From contig JAEMWC010000052.1 in the NCBI GenBank assembly GCA_016490735.1, positions 582,501 to 646,500 on the forward strand: 64,000 nucleotides of DNA. The letters are read 5' to 3'. Made by a program: the position numbers and the translations under genes. Of this stretch, positions 1-10,700 are shown in pieces (position 1 is the stretch's first letter; every line of letters starts with the position of its first letter). A model generated the notes under the pieces. The model was given only the letters and a program-made list of their open reading frames with translations, was not told the DNA's origin and did no database searches. Origin of the DNA: Pachyseris speciosa. Its lineage: Eukaryota > Cnidaria > Anthozoa > Scleractinia > Pachyseridae.

Positions 1-1
1 G

Positions 2-145
2 TGTGACTCATTTCCGTCCCGTCACAACAGTGACATCAGCCGCAAACGATCGAGTGGGACTCTGGAACTGGAATGGGAAGGCATAGAACTGGTTATGGAA
101 CAAGGATTTGAAGTGATTAAACTGTCCAAAGAGGAAGAAGTTTAA
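2..145 (+). CDS. 3' terminal exon of an unrecognised gene (partial)
   Basis: The frame starting at base 2 is open from the window edge to a TAA at 143-145, about 47 codons. Its composition looks like a protein C-terminus: a serine/arginine-rich start (SRKRSSGT), then an acidic end with LELEWEGIEL and the final residues KLSKEEEV. There is no start codon, so if real it is the last exon of a plus-strand gene lying to the left. I see no AATAAA directly after the stop, and a foldback repeat begins ten bases later. No domain is recognisable. The call rests only on openness and composition over a short stretch. Confidence 0.4.
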   Translation, partial: CDSFPSRHNSDISRKRSSGTLELEWEGIELVMEQGFEVIKLSKEEEV

Positions 146-152
146 AGTAAAA

Positions 153-357
153 ACACCGTATTTCTTTGAATAAGCGCCCGGCAATTATTTAAAATTTCGA
201 CCAAAATGGTGGGCGCTTATTCGAAGGAGGGCACTCAATCTTGGGGGCGCTTATTAAGTTCTTTTTTCAACGAACTGTAACTTTATTTTGGCTAATACAC
301 ATAAAAGGGCGCTTATTAGAGCGTGGGCGCTTATTCGAGGAAATGCGTATACGGTAG
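153..357. mobile_element. MITE-like foldback with GGGCGCTTATT repeats
   Basis: The left end (ACCGTATTTCTTTGAATAAG at 155-174) is an imperfect inverted match to the right end (about 327-355, ending TACGGT). The motif GGCGCTTATT recurs several times between them. It resembles the element at 31280-31925, which uses GGGGCTTATT repeats and ends in TACCGTAAAAG. No coding sequence; boundaries approximate. Confidence 0.5.
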
Positions 358-1199
358 TGAAATGAGTCTGGATTGACGGCAAAACACTGTAGAGAGGGAA
401 GAAGGAGTAAGAATCGGTGCCGGGTGCGGAGGGTTTGCTAAACAGTGACTATTTCTAGCGGTTTCTACGGTTTTTAAAATAAAACTGAAATGGCAAGCTT
501 ATTGTTTTGTATTTTCTTTGGGGTTTTTTACAGGCACCTTCATTTTCTTTCTCAGTTTGTTTTGAACAAATTTCGTTGCCTTTAAAAGAAAAAATGTTCC
601 AAACCTATGTCTGAAGTCGTTTCTGCACTCGTCTCTGTCTGCCTGATAAGTACATTCCGCTTCCCAGGCTATCGCAGGCGTCCAAAATCGCTTGAGCGTT
701 TGGTGCAGCGTTCTGTCTGGTTCCTAGTCTCTTTCTCTCACACTGGGCACCAGAATATGGGACTGCACATTTACAGAGATTTTTGCCGATGCAAGATCCT
801 CCGTTTTTGCATGGTTTTCCTGCACATTAGCCTGCCAAGGATATGAGAGTATAAATTTACGGTTGTGTATCGCATCAATCGTGACAACATAATTGCTGTG
901 GGGACAACATTCCACGAGCTTGGCAGTCGATGACAATTGCCAAAAGTTACAGCCATAGGTTATGGCTCTAGCTCAATTTCATGACTTCTGCAAAGACGCA
1001 ACAACAACAACTTTATTTATTTATAAATTAGATAAATGATATTATAATTTGTCCAGCCCAGTCGGGTGGAACAAGTATTATTTGAGATGTTACTTACTTT
1101 TTTGACAGAAAGCTCCACTGTATCCTGCTGGGCATGCGCACCAAGCAGCAGTTGGCCCAGCACACTTCCCTCCGTTTCGGCAGTAAAGATCTTTGCAAA

Positions 1200-2059
1200 C
1201 TGAAAATTTCAGTGGACGCTTGAATCCACCTATCCGTTGTTCATGCATTAATTATATTGCCATACTTGAAGCCCGTTGCAACTAGAAGCGACTTCGGTAT
1301 TACTTTTCAATTAACTATTAATCTGGGAGGACTACAGTCTCGTTCTTTATGTACAATATGATTAACAATGGTATAACTTTGGGAATGATTTGATTAAGTT
1401 CAAGTTGTAAAAGCATCATTTTTATTCGACTCATCTCGTCTGGTCTCGTCTTGTCCTCTTCTGTATACCCCACCCAAGGCTACAAAAGTTCACGTTCCTC
1501 CAGGCCGAAATGTATAAATATGTCAGAAAGGTTAAAGTGCCGAGATGAATGGCTGGGGAATATCTATGACCTGATTTATTCTGTAACTTGTTCCCAACAT
1601 TCCGAAATGAAAAACCAACACACTGCTAACAGACAATCAAAGTTTTATTGTCAACAAGAGATTTGTTCCCTAATACTGCCCTAAATGAGCTGCAAGTCCT
1701 TCGAAGGGCTACCTCCATACTGATGAATTTGTTAAGTTAACTCATTTATGCGCATGGGTGTAGAGACACATGAGGTCAACGTTTCTTGTTTATGAAAACA
1801 ACAAGCCACGATGCAAATGTAGAACGCCGCACTCAGGCGCCGGCTAAATCTACCGATTATCTTTCAAGCCAAAGTGGTTTCAGCCTGTATCCTGTTTGAC
1901 GCCAAAATACTCCAAATCAGAATTGAACACCCTTTATAGTCATAACTACCTAAAGATAGTGTAGCTACTACAACAGAGAACAGGCTGAGCCCTTGCTCCT
2001 CCCTCTTGCTATCATAGTTTCAATTAAACTTGTAGTCACCAGCGTACTCTGATAATCAC
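1200..2059. other. Intron of copy A
   Basis: The stretch between the EGF exon and Cys exon 2 of copy A. I see no convincing coding frame or recognised repeat in it. The short open frame near 1451-1684 has no family resemblance. Confidence 0.4.
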
Positions 2060-2880
2060 CTGTGCATTCCTTGTGGTTGCAGTGCCTGGTAAGAGCAACC
2101 TCTGTTTCTTTACACTCCCTAACTGTATCATTGAAATCACAGTTAATCTTCTTGGCGAATATCTCGCAAGTTTGCATAATCATTTCCATTCTGTCAAAAC
2201 AGTCCAGGCACGATGCTGCAAAAATAATAACACAACATGAGCAAATGTGTTTTCAAGGAGAATAATCGTTTGACGGGTAAGTTACTCTGTGGTGGAGGTA
2301 ACAATATGCACCATCCTGTGCCTTATTGCCCCCGCTCTCAGAGTATAATAAGACGTTCTCTTCACCTCTACTATCGTGAGAAGCGGTTGTGCCAATATTT
2401 TGACATATAACCTTCTTTGGCTATTCCACTTACTCCAGAAAAGAGAACAACCTAATAGATGCTCGACTTTAGTTAGCGCTGAACTTTATCATTCGGCTTT
2501 CGTTTCTAATTCCCTTTAGAAAATGCTATCTTTTAATTAAATTCATAACCGTTTACCTTTGGCACAATGAGTCATGCAAAGCTTCTTCAACTTTTGATCG
2601 AAGTCTCCACAAATCTTGTCAACGCCTTGCAGTGAACTATTTAACACACGACACTTTCTGCTCGCTGCAGTTGCTTGCTTGACACATTCCTCGTAAGTTA
2701 GGTACTGACATGAACAAATGGAAATAGCAAGTTCACCTCTCCGAAAAAATTGGCAACTAATAATTTCTCCCCTAATAATTTGTCCCATATAGCCTGATGT
2801 TTTTTCAGGAAAACGATCCGGGTTATCAACAAGGTGACTAGGGAGAGAATAAAATGCGACCAAGGTGGTGGGTGTCAACT

Positions 2881-3041
2881 TAGCCTGTTCCAGGCTGTCA
2901 GATATTAGAGGCGAGCGCGAGAGGGCGAGCGAAGAAAATTTAGCGTTTGCCCACTCCCCCCAGTCTTCGCGCAATGTTTTTCGCTCGTTTCGTGTTTCGC
3001 TCTTCGTTCGCCCCAAATATCTGAGAGCCGGTAACAGGCTA
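2881..3041. mobile_element. MITE with AGCCTGTTCC ends, inside intron 1 of copy A
   Basis: Left end TAGCCTGTTCCAGGCTGTCA (2881-2900) is the inverted counterpart of the right end (about 3022-3041, GAGAGCCGGTAACAGGCTA), with inner arms GATATTAGAGGCGAGCG and CGTTCGCCCCAAATATC. Non-coding; it lies between the signal exon and Cys exon 1 of copy A. Confidence 0.6.
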
Positions 3042-3168
3042 GTCTCAACTCTACATGGTTTGAAAACCCAAGACGGCGGCCTAATACACAAACGCCCATT
3101 TTGAACGGCACTCGCAAAAGGAAACGCCTGCAAGGCACGTTACTAATCATATTGCTACAGAAATCCTC

Positions 3169-3193
3169 TCCCCACCCCCACCCCCACCCCCAT
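3169..3193. repeat. (CCCCCA)n tract, G-quadruplex-prone on the minus strand
   Basis: Several consecutive CCCCCA-like units make four G runs of at least four on the transcribed (minus) strand of copy A intron 1. No equivalent is seen in copies B or C. Confidence 0.6.
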
Positions 3194-3599
3194 ATCAAGA
3201 TATCCAGAAAGGAATTCTCTGAACATGTCTGAAGGTTGTGGTATTTGCTCATATGAAAGATCCTCAAACAGGAAAGCAGCAAAGGCAATGGACAACACAT
3301 AAACCATTTTTAACTGCGTACGTCTTTTCGTTGAAATCGTTGCCGCAGAAAGAAGCCACAAGCACAAGTTCACTTTCTTAATGACAGAAGCGCAGTCAGC
3401 ATTCGTGAAATCCAAGTTGACAAAAACGAGTGGCGAACATTCACTGGCTGAATTAATCAAGCACGACTATCACTCACCTCTCCACAAGTTTCACTGCCTT
3501 CAAGAAATCCCGTTTGATTGCTCGATGAATTAGCTGCGAAGCAGAGTCTCAGAGCAATGTAAGAACTGATAACAAGGCCTACGGTAAACCAGCGCATTG

Positions 3600-4600
3600 T
3601 GACTTCTCATTCCCTCTTTGACTCTGTTGGTCTGAAATAAACCGAAGACAAAAAACTACCAACATAGGGTGTTTCATATTACCGTAAACCGACAAAGGGC
3701 TAAGCCAGCGGGATTAAAAGGTTTGGATTTTTTGTTTTTTTGTCCATGGTGACCTTTTAAAACCACATCTCATGAATTGACGTGTGTATAGAAAAGCAGA
3801 AATTGCTTTTCTCCGAAGCATGCTTTCTGTGATCCTGATAGTTTTCAGCCGTGCAAAAGAACAGTTCGGTTTTACGAAGAAAATCGACAGACCCTTGAAA
3901 TGTGAACGAAATTTCTCGAAATGTATAGTTTTTGAAATGCCACTGTTACAGACCTCATGTCAAAGAGCTCAGCTCGTCACGTGGCTCGGTGTTCTGTGGA
4001 ATGTGCACCAGTAACATTAGCAATTTGGTGGAATTTCCGTTTTGTTGAAAGGGTCATACATATTAACAAATTTTAAATTCCAACAGAGTAGGATAATTTT
4101 TTTTGGTGACCGCTTTAGCAAAGACGTTATCCATATTGCCAGTCTTTTCCGTGACAATCTGTCAATCTGAAATGGGCTCACAAATTGCGTTGAACTTCAT
4201 TATAATGGATAGTAACGTAAGGTTGCATCAGACACAGTCACTCAAATGAGGTCATAATTCCTTCTCTTCCACTCGTTAATTTGGTCTATTCGTGAACTAC
4301 TAAATCAAGTGGTAGAAACATCCATCCACGGAGGAGGCAGCTTGGATGAGCGTCTAGCTAGAGCTAGCTAGCTAGTCATTCAATTGCAATCACCATGTGA
4401 AGGCACTCAATTAACACTAACACTTACCTGTTCCCAACACAAGACTAGTGAGATCCTGTGGCCCCAGCAAATTCTCTGATTCTGACAGAAAAGTACTAGA
4501 CTTTTGAATCTGATCATACTTAAGTGCACCCTAATGCACTTTTAATGACCCACCAATTTTGTCCTAATCTTATCGTCGTCGTCATCACCGCTAGTTAACG
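3600..4600. other. No gene recognised (upstream flank of copy A)
   Basis: This lies upstream of the copy A first exon. I see AT-rich sequence, a short run of GCTAG repeats near 4356-4375, and no convincing exon. An open frame at 3784-4014 is unsupported. Confidence 0.4.
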
Positions 4601-4607
4601 TCGATGC

Positions 4608-4608
<1 letters not shown>

Positions 4609-4656
<48 letters not shown>
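4609..4656. repeat. (ATC)n microsatellite
   Basis: About sixteen uninterrupted CAT/ATC triplets, preceded by a degenerate GTC/ATC stretch. Confidence 0.9.
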
Positions 4657-4882
4657 GTCACCAACACCGATCATCACCTTCTTCATCTTCACTATTTTCA
4701 TTCTTTTTATTTGAGCTCAAACCGACAATTCACCCCATGATATCCATGACTAGCAAACCACCTCAACCTCACTCGCAGCTTTGCCATGACTTTGAAAGAA
4801 AAAGTCTAATGAACGCAGCTGGACCATGTTCACCACAGCCTAAACCGAGTAGTATCCATCTCTTCTATAATATATATGGGTT

Positions 4883-5036
4883 ATTGGTCAAGCGTGAGGT
4901 CAAGATGGTGGGATATTGGCGAAGTTCTTTTTTTTTTTTACGTGTTTATGGACCGAGACGAAATCGGGGTCCATAAACATGTAAAAAAAGAACGAGGCCA
5001 ATACCCCGCCATCTCTACCGAACAAGCTTGGTCAAT
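4883..5036. mobile_element. Palindromic MITE
   Basis: ATTGGTCAAGC at the left is inverted at the right (GCTTGGTCAAT). The arms share GATGGTGGGATATTGGC against GGCCAATACCCCGCCATC, and the centre is a hairpin of TTTTTACGTGTTTATGGACC against GGTCCATAAACATGTAAAAA. Foldback element without coding capacity. Confidence 0.65.
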
Positions 5037-5039
5037 CAG

Positions 5040-5604
5040 AGAGGATTTATTATGTGACTCAGAGGACGCTATTAAAAGACAGTAAAACGCAGGACGAACG
5101 GGGTATCCCGAGCGGTCAAGATGACTCCATCAAATGGTACACTCGCACGAAATACTGGTTACAGATTTGAGTCACGAACACAAATAGCAGTAATCGCGCC
5201 TTTTCACACGTTTTTCTGACCTTTCAGTCATTACCATACAGTTAGTTACCTTTTACGGCTCGCAATCCTCCCCCAGTTCAAACACCCTCATTAGTACTAA
5301 ACCGTTAGCCGTGGCGATCTCCTGTTGTCATGTAAACAGCCACGTAAGGCGCTCAAATTGACCACAGCAAAAGCTTTCATTTCATTTTTTCAAGGGGCTG
5401 TCGAGTCCTTTACGCATTAGTGGACTGAGTGAATGACTGAGGGTTTGCCTGGAAACTGTCTCCCTTTAGTTTACAACAGCCGCTATGCTGCTCTCTAAGT
5501 CTGTGTATCCAATTTTTCTCTGGGCTGTAACTTTATCGTAAGCTATGATGCACCCTCTCAAGTCCGTTATATGGGTATATGCCCCCCAAATTCTGTGAAT
5601 GAGA
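5040..5604. other. No gene recognised
   Basis: Intergenic stretch without a supported exon, inverted repeat or RNA gene. Confidence 0.35.
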
Positions 5605-5715
5605 TATGAAATAAATCATATATGAACTACGGAAATTGATATATGAAATAAACTGCGAGGATCATTCTTCATTTGATCTCATTTCCGCAGTTCATATATA
5701 TGATTTATTTCATAT
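5605..5715. repeat. Inverted repeat of a SINE-tail motif
   Basis: ATGAAATAAATCATATATGA at the left is inverted as TCATATATATGATTTATTTCAT at the right. The centre carries ACTGCGAGGATCATTCTTCATTTGAT, split here as GCGAGGATCATTC and TTCATTTGAT, which also follows the T tract of the tRNA-derived SINE near 30730. This is probably a tail fragment of that repeat family. Confidence 0.55.
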
Positions 5716-6172
5716 TATTAAATCATTTACACTCGAACTAGACTATTTTGCCTCTGAAAATGTATCCCTAAAAATGATTGCTGTTTGCACTAAAATATTC
5801 GTCATTATTCGTACATAGAACTCCCGTCATGTTATTAATTTCAGCTCTTTCCATTAAAAAGCAACCAGCGGAGGTTTAACACGATCACCACGGTATGTTA
5901 TTGGACACAACATTCAACTTTTCTCGTTATCAAGTAAAAGCTGTTTCTAGGACTAAGTTGCACACCTTGAGAAAGACATCCTTATTTGAACCTAATGGAG
6001 GTTTGCCCCGTTTTCCCAAAGTTATTAGCAGTGTACCACCCATTATGAGTGTAGTGAGGACAACCACCCATCACATCAGGGCCGAAATTGACATGAGTGC
6101 AGTTATTCCCAGACCGCTAGTGAACATGTACTTGGGAAAAAAGGACCCTTGCTAAAGACATTTGGAACCTTC

Positions 6173-6971
6173 TTTTTTTTTTTTTTTTTTTTAATAATAA
6201 TTTATTTGTTAAACATCATTTAACATCACATTACAATAAACTTTACAATAACAGGGCGGCAAATAAAAAGGAGGCGAAACAGTAAAAAAAATAAATGAAT
6301 AAATAAATAAATGAACAAACAAGCAAAAAAAGCGAACTACGAATGTTCAACATATTAACAACAACAAGCAGAACAAATAGAAAAATGTTTTCTAAATTAC
6401 TATAAATCCAACACTAATCAGAAATGCACAGCGTGGTCCACTTATTTCTGTATTTGTTAAGATTTCCGTTTGTTATTGCGATTTCTCTTTCGCACTGGAT
6501 TTTAATTTCCAGGAGAACAATGAAAACTTCGAGCTCTGGGGTCTCAAACTTGTTTCAAGCTAAGTAAACGTAATATCTGGCAATTAAGAGATAATGGTTA
6601 AAAGTATGAAAGGTGTTAGATTTAGGTTTGTATCCATAAAGAATTTCCATTGAATTGGGATTTATGTTTTCAGAACGTTTACGATTCCACCAATCTATGA
6701 CTTTTTCCCAAAAACCTTTTACCGCAGGACACTCGTAAAAAATATGACTAATAGTTTCACAAGGAGCATCACATTGTTCGCATTTTGGAGAAGATTTAAC
6801 ATTCATTTTCCAAAGGCGTTGATTGGTCGGAAGAATATTGTGGGTGAGTTTGAACTGAAAACTTCTTAGCTTATTTTCAATGGTGATTTTGAATGGAAGC
6901 TCATATACGGCACTAGGAGTGAATGTTTGTTCTCTTAAATAAGATTCAATTAATGGAGGGCAGAAAGATTT
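6173..6971 (-). mobile_element. 5'-truncated non-LTR retrotransposon (LINE) with zinc-binding RT C-terminus
   Basis: On the minus strand a frame ending at 6555 codes CEQCDAPCETISHIFYECP, FWEKVIDWW and a tail typical of the cysteine/histidine zf-RVT domain after LINE reverse transcriptases. The match extends upstream in frame to about 6970 (ELPFKITIENKLRSFQFKL). A run of 20 T at 6173-6192 is the poly(A) tail on the minus strand, marking the 3' end. Everything 5' of the RT C-terminus is missing, as expected for abortive target-primed insertion. It landed inside the FReD-like domain of copy D. Confidence 0.85.
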
Positions 6972-7071
6972 CCGAAATTGACATGAGTGCAGTCCTTCCA
7001 GTTATTCCCAGACCGCTAGTGAACATGTACTTGGGAAAAAAGGACCCTTGCTAAAGACATTTGGAGCCTTC
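6972..7071. repeat. Long target-site duplication around the LINE (partner 6082-6172)
   Basis: The 100 bp from CCGAAATTGACATGAGTGCA onward recur at 6082-6172, immediately left of the LINE poly(A) end. The left copy lacks nine bases (TCCTTCCAG) and has one further substitution near its end. Both are copy D exon sequence, so this is a duplication created by the insertion and not part of the element. Confidence 0.85.
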
Positions 7072-7404
7072 TTGTGGTTAAACCCGTAACCAGTAGGATA
7101 TGAGTCAGTCCCTGTCACCCCCAGGGACTCCCCCAGACCATATATTGAATATGAACCACTCTCTCCTTTCAATGCCTCGACGACAAAGCTAGTGACGTGC
7201 TTGCGGCCAGCCTTTCCGCCGTTATAGCTGTTATGGTTTGCAAAGGTGATGTTGTAGGGGTTGTTTTTTAGGTTTATAAAGTACATTTATCGACCCCCCT
7301 GTGGCTGGGTTGATCATGATCATGTAACTAGCGTTATTGGCCATTTTAACAGCAACGTGTGGGAGATTAATCAGACCATTGGATGAACTAAGTTTGCTGG
7401 GGGA

Positions 7405-8699
7405 CTGTACGGGTCCGCAAATGATCCCAGGACCGCAAATGATCCCCAAATTGGACCGCAAATGATCCCGGACCGCAAATGATCCCCGTATTGCACCATG
7501 TTGGACCGCAAATGATCCCGAACAAAAAATCAGGAATGGCATGGATGGTGAAATGATATGGATAGGGAATTGGCATGAATTGCGATTATTTTAATCAAAG
7601 CCTTAAATCATGGCTCACAACTATCATCATCTGATTAATTTTAAAAAGGTAAACGTGGTCACACAATTTGTGCTCCAAACCTATCTTGTTTTTCCTTCCG
7701 TCTTTAGAGATCTCTGTGTTTGTTCTTATCTTTAGTAACTCCAAGAACGTTCACAAATGATACCAATGAAATAAGAACAAGACAGTTTAGCCATATTTTC
7801 CGAACGCGTGGGAGTCACAGCTCACACGACGGTGACAAGTTCCGATTTCAACCACATCACCGCGTTTCTCGCCTGCCACAGGCCAGTCGGCTGATCCCAT
7901 GAATGTGAGAAAGAAGCATTTCTAGTACTCTGGGTACAATTTTAAATGAGAATGCTCAGCGAACAAAAGACTTTTATTTCAAAAGATAACGAAATCAGCT
8001 GCGGAATTTTTCAGTTATTTCTTTACTGGTATGTGTGTATTTTAATTCTCCGTTGTATTTGTGATTCTACAATTGAATTATACTACAGGCAGGGACCAGG
8101 CTCCGCAGTGGGGTTAAGGAGCAAAAAGAAGGAACGTGGCCCAAAATAAAAATTAATAATAGCAACATGGGCGAGCGAAGCGAGCCGAGCAGGGGACTGG
8201 CGGCTCGCTTCTCTCGCCGATTTTTAAAATCCCACTGCGGAGCCTAATTCCAGGCTAATTTATACATGCTCGATTTTCACTGAAATCTGGCACGTGCACC
8301 AAAGCGTTGATCATATACCCGAGAGAAATGAAATCTGATTAAGCATGTTCTCGAACGTCCTGGGATGTACAACACAATAAACAGACACGAAGCGAAACTT
8401 TTCGCAGTCCACGATCACAACAAGTGTCTTTGCAAAATCAATTACTGTACTATGCAGCCGGCGTCCTGAAATCAACAAACAGACAGAACGTCACGCAAGA
8501 TCACAGATTTTCCACTAAAAACGAAAAAAATATAATAAAAATAAAAGGAACTATGGAATAATTCTCATGAAATGAAAAACATGTTTTTTGTGTGTCATTT
8601 TCATATCAATCCATGCCATTCCTAATTTTTTGCTCGGGATCATTTGCGGTCCATTTTGGGGATCATTTGCGGTCCGGGATCATTTGCGGACCCGTACAG
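7405..8699. mobile_element. DNA transposon or large MITE with GGACCGCAAATGATCCC subterminal repeats
   Basis: Ends are inverted: CTGTACGGGTCCGCAAATGA at the left and TCATTTGCGGACCCGTACAG at the right. The unit GGACCGCAAATGATCCC is repeated five times inside the left end and three times, inverted, inside the right end. A TA dinucleotide within GTAC could be the target duplication. No transposase is seen, so it is non-autonomous. It interrupts the FReD-like domain of copy D. The frames with repeated DHLRSG-type text here come only from the subterminal repeats. Confidence 0.85.
8096..8256. mobile_element. MITE nested inside the larger transposon
   Basis: CCAGGCTCCGCAGTGGGG at the left is inverted as CCCACTGCGGAGCCT at the right, followed by AATTCCAGG. 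The interior has GCGAGCGAAGCGAGC-like GC-rich repeats. Its position inside 7405-8699 makes it younger than its host. Confidence 0.55.
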
Positions 8700-9039
8700 G
8701 ACCAGTTGAAACCAATTATTCATGTTGGGTATGGCTTTGTTATTGCCGTTAATTCTCGCCTTGTAAACGTATCCATAACTAGCTAACATCCATGCTCCGC
8801 CAGCAAAGCTCTTATCACAGTAAGTCTCGGCCGGGACTGTTTCCCCTGGGGGCTGGATCCAGTACATGCCGCTGCCGCCGGCGTCAATAATTGCTTGTGC
8901 ATTTGGTGCCGGATTCTCTTTGGTTCCCAGTCGTATTTTGAATCAGTCAGGGCCAGAGTAAAGAGGTGTACATTTACAACAGTTTTGTCCAATACAAGTG
9001 CCTCCATTGTTACAGGGGTGCGTAGTTTGGCGCATTTAG

Positions 9040-9700
9040 CTATAGAAACCAAAAGAATGATAGCGTTAACATATCGCGAAGGAATTGAAATGTGTTAACT
9101 TCTTTTCGCGATTTTGGTTATTATTCGTCATCAAAACTTGGATATATGCCTTATTTTAAACCAATGAAACTTAATATATTTTAATTAATTTTGCCATTGC
9201 CATGTTTCAAACAATTGAATGTGCTGATCATCTGAAGCAGATTATTCCAGTATTTACCAGTATTTATTGACAGCAGCGAGACCAGGAAAAGCAAATTTAA
9301 CAGACACATTTTGCGTTTTTTTCGCTGAAAGGTATTTTGAAAGTTTGCAAAATTCGAGATATATTAAGTGCTAAGGTTTACCATCCGGCCGTCTAGGAAA
9401 TCTGTAACAATATTTTTCTCCCAAAATGTTAGTCTAAGCTATTTTCTCAAGAAAGGAAAGTTATGAAAAAGTTCACCTCCGAAAACGCGTGATAATAATG
9501 AATATAGCTAAAATATAGGGTTCTCGGTTGAAACTTTCTTTTGTAAATGCTTCAGTGAGGTAAATAATTTTTTTTAGAATATAACACACAAGTTAATTAA
9601 TCAGCCATATTTTTGCGTTGGTCAAATGCGAGGTCCTGCAGTCTAAGGTCAATTTCGTTAACTTTGAATTTAGATATATTGTTATCAAGGAAAGATAAAA
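9040..9700. other. No gene recognised
   Basis: Upstream of copy D; exons 1-5 of the family were looked for on the minus strand and not found. Confidence 0.4.
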
Positions 9701-9704
9701 AGCT

Positions 9705-9928
9705 GGACCTGGTTGTTCGAAACCCGATTAACCCTAATCCAAGATTAAAATTTAGTCAAGGAGTTTATTTCTCTATCCACAAACGTTGTTCAACTCTGAT
9801 ATCCTGCAAAATGGTAGATTAGAGGACGTCAATCCTGAAAAGCAAAAAGCAGCGAAAAAACTTTCATCTGCAAGCAGAGTTTACGCTAATCCTGGATTAA
9901 GTTAATCTGCTTTCGAACAACCGGGCCC
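9705..9928. mobile_element. MITE with GGGCCCGGTTGTTCGAA-type ends (PIF/Harbinger-like)
   Basis: Left end GGACCTGGTTGTTCGAAACC and right end TTTCGAACAACCGGGCCC are inverted copies. Inside are ATTAACCCTAATCCAAGATT and the opposite AATCCTGGATTAAGTTAAT. A second, cleaner copy lies at 30373-30603, where insertion into a SINE suggests a 3-bp target duplication. Confidence 0.75.
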
Positions 9929-10241
9929 CGGAAAATTAAATTTGCCGAGAAACAACAGGGCGCAATTATATCTCACGTCACGCATAGGGGCTCCCTTACG
10001 AAAGTCTTTCGTGGAGCTGAAAGCCATTCATTGGGCACTAAGACCACGTAAAGCGGGCATTACCCCTTAAATGTACGAAATAAAGGTTGAGCCTGAGCGT
10101 TAGCAGCCATGGACAGCTGTTTCGGCCCTGTTTACCCTACGAGCAGAGTCTCCTTCGATGTTTCATCGCAAATTCTGATCACTACGCCATGATATGGTTC
10201 GACTCAATATTTCCAAACCCTGGAGTGAACCGGCTCAGCGG

Positions 10242-10497
10242 TTTAAGCCTGGTTTTCACTGGCGACGCAATCACAAGCGCAAGCATAAGTAGCTTATGCC
10301 AAGTGAAAACGAACACTACGCAAGGGAACGCAAGCATAAGCGCAAGCACAAGGAAAAGGAAAACTTTTGATCCTTGCATGCGCTTGTGCTTGCCCTTATG
10401 CTTGCGTTAAGCCGGTTTTCACGGTGAAATAAGCGCTCTTGTGCTTGCGCTTATGCTTGCGCTTGTGCTTGCGTCGCTAGTGAAAACCAGGCTTTAA
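10242..10497. mobile_element. Palindromic MITE of GCTTGTGCTTGCGCTTATG repeats
   Basis: TTTAAGCCTGGTTTTCACT at the left is inverted at the right as AGTGAAAACCAGGCTTTAA. The arms consist of alternating AAGCGCAAGCATAAGC-type units. TTTAA or TTAA at both ends may be the target duplication. A diverged copy is at 59255-59392. Confidence 0.75.
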
Positions 10498-10529
10498 GGC
10501 TTGATTACTTAATTTGTAACAGAGCATGC

Positions 10530-10700
10530 GCAAGGACAGTAAGCGAGGGGAAACTTTATGACAGCAAACGTGGAACAAATTTTTCTCGCGCGTTATTCTG
10601 TATTCTCTTTATTTTCTATTTCAGTCATATTCTTGGTACCAAAGGGATGCTCAGTAGAATAATCGAGGCATCCCTTTCACGTTAACATCCACACCAAAAA
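10530..10700. repeat. Downstream flank shared by copies B and C (partner about 18148-18310)
   Basis: The run from AGAGCATGCGCAAGGACAG through CTTTATTTTCTATTTCAGTCAT to TTCACGTTAAC matches 18148-18310 with moderate divergence. On the minus strand it holds an AATAAA near 10605 (and 18226), a possible distal poly(A) signal for both genes. It shows that the duplicated block extends beyond the stop codons. Confidence 0.6.

Larger units (their letters stand above)
605..3597 (-). pseudogene. Copy A of the secreted Cys-rich/EGF/FReD-like family, broken in its last exon
   Basis: Exons read on the minus strand: signal exon 3478-3597 (starts MRWFTVGLVISSY, ends ETCGE), Cys exon 1 2557-2704 (YLTYEEC...HCAK, five Cys), Cys exon 2 2060-2215 (SCLDCFD...HKECT, seven Cys), EGF exon 1098-1199 (VCKDLYCRNGGKC...GAFCQK, six Cys), then a last exon ending at 831. 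All have AG/GT borders and the same phases as copies B and C. The last exon is damaged. Its second codon is TAA where copies B and C have AAA (Lys). The EGF and the start of the FReD-like domain follow (APNAQAILDACDSLGSGMY), but homology stops near 650 and the frame ends at 605-607. The rest of the domain is missing, which suggests a rearrangement. Expected role of an intact member: secreted or matrix protein. The first five exons look undamaged, so a truncated product is possible. Confidence 0.7.
5982..9039 (-). pseudogene. Copy D: last exon of the family, split by a LINE and a DNA transposon
   Basis: Only the last exon (second EGF plus FReD-like domain) is present. Pieces on the minus strand: 8700-9039, 7072-7404, and 5982-6172 ending in TAA at 5982-5984. 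Recognisable text includes GMYWIQPPGET, ETYCDKSFAGGAWMLAS, SSSNGLINLPH, DSYPTGYGFN and the C-terminal NGWYTA. Damage is extensive. A frameshift lies between the first two EGF cysteines, the last EGF cysteine codon is TGA (about 8941), a DNA transposon sits at 7405-8699, and a LINE fragment with long flanking duplications sits at 6173-6971. Frames on the two sides of the transposon also do not match. No exons 1-5 are found between 9040 and 10800, so D was probably born truncated. It is useful as an outgroup: its homopolymer lengths tell which of B and C has changed. Confidence 0.8.

Noticed and set aside
2543..3133. Long minus-strand open frame of 196 codons
   Set aside because: Only its last 50 codons match the family exon (2557-2704). 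The rest is intron and a MITE, and a good AG acceptor with conserved phase sits at the exon border.
3155..3460. Minus-strand 101-codon frame with GVGVGVG text
   Set aside because: It lies in intron 1 of copy A and its glycine-rich end is the translation of the CCCCCA repeat.
7231..7576. Overlapping minus-strand frames with repeated DHLRSG and IICGP text
   Set aside because: They are translations of the 17-base subterminal repeats of the transposon at 7405-8699.
10087..10410. 107-codon plus-strand frame with SASISS/SISAST text
   Set aside because: The low-complexity text comes from the GCTTGTGCTTGCG palindromic MITE.
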